Origin: an uncultured Opitutaceae bacterium
GTDB taxonomy: Bacteria; Verrucomicrobiota; Verrucomicrobiia; Opitutales; Opitutaceae
Length of the DNA stretch: 64,000 nucleotides
Assembly: GCA_951813085.1 (NCBI GenBank)
Contig: OX638348.1
Location: 4,349,627-4,413,626, forward strand
Direction: 5' to 3'
Below, piece after piece: positions 62,024-64,000 of this stretch (the stretch's first letter is position 1; each line of letters starts with the position of its first letter). The notes under the pieces were generated by a model. It saw only the letters and a program-made list of their open reading frames with translations, was not told the origin of the DNA and did not search any database. The position numbers and the translations under genes are program-made.

Positions 62024-64000
62024 GCCAGCCCTCGCTTTCTGCGCAGTCCCCACTCTGTCAGGAAACATCCCAGCGCGCCTAGAAATAGCCAACCGTTGTG
62101 CCAGATGGGGTAGGACCAGGCTTCATTTATCGGCGCTTTTTCTTTTGAGAGGAGGCTGTCGATAGTATCGAGCGCATCCATGGCTATGAGCGTTCCTCCG
62201 GTGTTAGCGGCGATTGCTTCAAGCGCCTCGACATTGGGAGAGAGCGAACGAAATTCTTCTGCCAGCGGTTCGTTGACCCAACCCGTTTCGGCGTTTCCAA
62301 TGACTTCGCCTTCGGGTCCGAGAACTTCGACGGTGGCGATGTAGGCGCCTTCTTCTTGCGATGAAAACTGCGTTGTAAACCGTCCTGGAGCATCGGATAC
62401 GGGATCCGCGTACAGATCCACTTCCGTGAAACCTGTGTGGCTAGCCAATTCGGATTCCTTTAGATCAACACGTGCGATCGTCACTCTCGCCTCGCCGATC
62501 TCTAGAGGCTTGTACTCCTTGTCGCGCGCTTCGATCGCCAGCTCGATACCATCCGGACCTTCCTTGGCTTCGATTTCCACTAAGTCTGGAATATCTGTAA
62601 CGAGCCAGCGAGCGATCTGACGCCAAAGTCGGGCTAGGTCATCCTGCTCGTTTTCGCCTCGCATTCCCCATCGCCACAAATCCCCGACTGCAACGGCTGC
62701 AGACTTGCCAGCCCCGAAATTGTGGGCGACTAGGCTGGGATAGCGGTCCCCCACAATATTTTCAACTTCCGCCAATACGCGGGCTCCGGGCTTTATCTTT
62801 GGAATCGTGTTCAGAACGTAGAATGGGGGCATGGCATTCAGGCGTTCCCGTTCATCTGTCTCCAGAGGACGGACACGTGTCCAAGGCTCGACCCAACCTT
62901 CCCGAGTAAGCGTCCAGGTAAGGTTCTCGCTGTTGGCCCGCTCGAATGATTGGTCTAGATATATCGGCAGGGTCGCGGCGATAGGCGTTTCTTCGTAATT
63001 TCCATGGTCCAAGGCATCGGCTCCCCCAAGAGCGAGCAATCCGCCCCCGCGCTCGGCGACGAATCGGCGTATCAATGTCTGCTGGTTGAAGCTGAAGAAA
63101 TCGGCTTCCAAGTCGTCGATAATAAGAGCGTCGTATTCAAAAAGCGCTTCGGCAGTCTTTGGGAAGCCGTCGCTCAATTCGTTCTCATCGCGTGTATTGA
63201 CGCGAATGAGTACGGGTTGGTCGTAATCTTCCGTTTCTTCTTCATCCTTGCCGAATCCGCGATAGAGCGGATTGCTGGACTCGCCGGCGCGTCCTTTGAA
63301 CTCGAATTTCGGTTCACGGCGCGCCACTCTTATGAGTCCGGTCATTTGCAATTGCGGGTCATTGTAGAGGGCTCGATTCAGGAATTTGTATTCCCAGTTG
63401 GGACGTCCAGTAACATAAAGAATTCGAAACGCCTTTTGTCCGCCGTCCGCCATGACGATTCGCTCATTGTTCTCCTCGGTCGCCTCGGATTGGGTATCGG
63501 CGTTCTGGGTAGAGACCCGATAGAATTGGATTCCGGTTCTCCTCGGTCGCCAGTCGAAGGTCAAGGTATGGTTCGAGCCAGAGGCCTTTGTGCGAATGGT
63601 CTGAGGATTGGGAAGATCCGAATCGTCGCGAGAAAGGGGAATGGATCCGCGAATCTCAATCGGCTCGACCCCGATGCTGATGCTTTGGGCGGGCAGGGCA
63701 TTGGACGTTACTACGGCCTTCAAGGAGATGGGAGCATCGTCGAAAGCGGTCTGTCGCAATACGATTTTCTCTATGCTCAGGTCGGGCAAGGGCGTTTCCG
63801 TGCCGACGACAACGGGATAAATCGGTGGAAAGGCATCCCAGTTGAGGCTGTCCAACTCGCTCAGGTCCGTCGCGTTCCCATCTGTAAAGAGCACGATGCC
63901 CGCGAGAGGCAAACCGCTGAAACGCTCTTGCAGCTGAGTGAGCGATCGAACCAAGGCGCTGCGATCTCCTGTGAAATCCAAGCGAGCGAAATCGCTCAGG
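62020..64000 (-). CDS. von Willebrand/glutamine-amidotransferase-like envelope protein, 5' end outside window
   Basis: At least 660 residues; the frame is open to the window edge, so the N-terminus lies beyond 64000 (an apparent ATG near 63981 is internal). I-V-L-F-T-D-G-N-A-T-D-L-S is a vWA-type metal-site motif. A-L-I-I-D-D-L-E-A-D-F-F and G-G-G-L-L-A-L-G-G-A-D-A is a class I glutamine-amidotransferase-like domain without its Cys. The C-terminus has one membrane helix (W-L-F-L-G-A-L-G-C-F-L) and a basic end. Such proteins occur beside BatA/MoxR operons. Its ATGA overlap with the caspase-like gene indicates joint expression. Confidence 0.75.
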   Translation of the reverse strand, partial: LSDFARLDFTGDRSALVRSLTQLQERFSGLPLAGIVLFTDGNATDLSELDSLNWDAFPPIYPVVVGTETPLPDLSIEKIVLRQTAFDDAPISLKAVVTSNALPAQSISIGVEPIEIRGSIPLSRDDSDLPNPQTIRTKASGSNHTLTFDWRPRRTGIQFYRVSTQNADTQSEATEENNERIVMADGGQKAFRILYVTGRPNWEYKFLNRALYNDPQLQMTGLIRVARREPKFEFKGRAGESSNPLYRGFGKDEEETEDYDQPVLIRVNTRDENELSDGFPKTAEALFEYDALIIDDLEADFFSFNQQTLIRRFVAERGGGLLALGGADALDHGNYEETPIAATLPIYLDQSFERANSENLTWTLTREGWVEPWTRVRPLETDERERLNAMPPFYVLNTIPKIKPGARVLAEVENIVGDRYPSLVAHNFGAGKSAAVAVGDLWRWGMRGENEQDDLARLWRQIARWLVTDIPDLVEIEAKEGPDGIELAIEARDKEYKPLEIGEARVTIARVDLKESELASHTGFTEVDLYADPVSDAPGRFTTQFSSQEEGAYIATVEVLGPEGEVIGNAETGWVNEPLAEEFRSLSPNVEALEAIAANTGGTLIAMDALDTIDSLLSKEKAPINEAWSYPIWHNGWLFLGALGCFLTEWGLRRKRGLA

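Overview
The window looks like chromosomal DNA of a marine, polysaccharide-degrading member of the Planctomycetota-Verrucomicrobiota-Chlamydiota group, most likely Verrucomicrobiota class Opitutae (Pelagicoccus/Coraliomargarita-like). This is inferred from eight formylglycine-type S1 sulfatases, the DUF1501 plus DUF1549/DUF1553 cytochrome pair, secreted ThuA, laminin-G-like and SGNH proteins, Tat-exported sugar isomerases and overall codon style. No rRNA or tRNA was recognised, so the placement is not certain.

Layout. 1-11636 is a polysaccharide-utilisation region: three sulfatases, a CehA/McbA-like metallohydrolase, an SGNH hydrolase, a sugar isomerase/epimerase, a GPH-type sugar symporter and its LacI-type regulator. 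11656-15851 is an A/T-richer block that I read as a small chromosomal integron: five cassettes of small, mostly unknown genes, all on the minus strand, separated by attC-like palindromes, next to a divergent, truncated integron integrase. 15816-22476 holds an NAD(P)H-dependent FMN reductase, a double esterase (SGNH plus BD-FAE-like) and three sulfatases in a row. 22495-35552 holds a ThuA-domain protein, a decayed parallel beta-helix (lyase-like) gene, a NagB/NagA amino-sugar pair with an aberrant Nramp-family transporter, two paralogous secreted laminin-G-like proteins and two more sulfatases. 35546-41019 contains DUF1330, a broken methyltransferase and the DUF1501/DUF1549 pair.

41185-53400 is a bioenergetic module. 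An NAD-linked formate dehydrogenase (NuoE-NuoF fusion plus molybdopterin subunit) converges on a nine-gene Mrp-type Na+/H+ antiporter operon with three NuoL/M/N-like subunits. 53581-64000 is mixed housekeeping: DUF1294, a possible DUF3859 protein, an FMN reductase, GspE/GspF, DUF192, a ruined PhoD-like phosphatase, DUF4202, and a caspase-like/von Willebrand-like pair cut by the window end.

How it fits together: desulfation and de-esterification of a sulfated, probably amino-sugar-containing glycan in the envelope, import, then NagA/NagB and TIM-barrel isomerases feeding central metabolism. No intact glycoside hydrolase or polysaccharide lyase is present here.

A striking general feature is the number of genes with one or more frameshifts or in-frame stops (about a dozen). 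They lie almost entirely in accessory genes; the 12-kb formate dehydrogenase/Mrp module is untouched. This may be genuine gene decay or uncorrected sequence error, and raw reads would decide.
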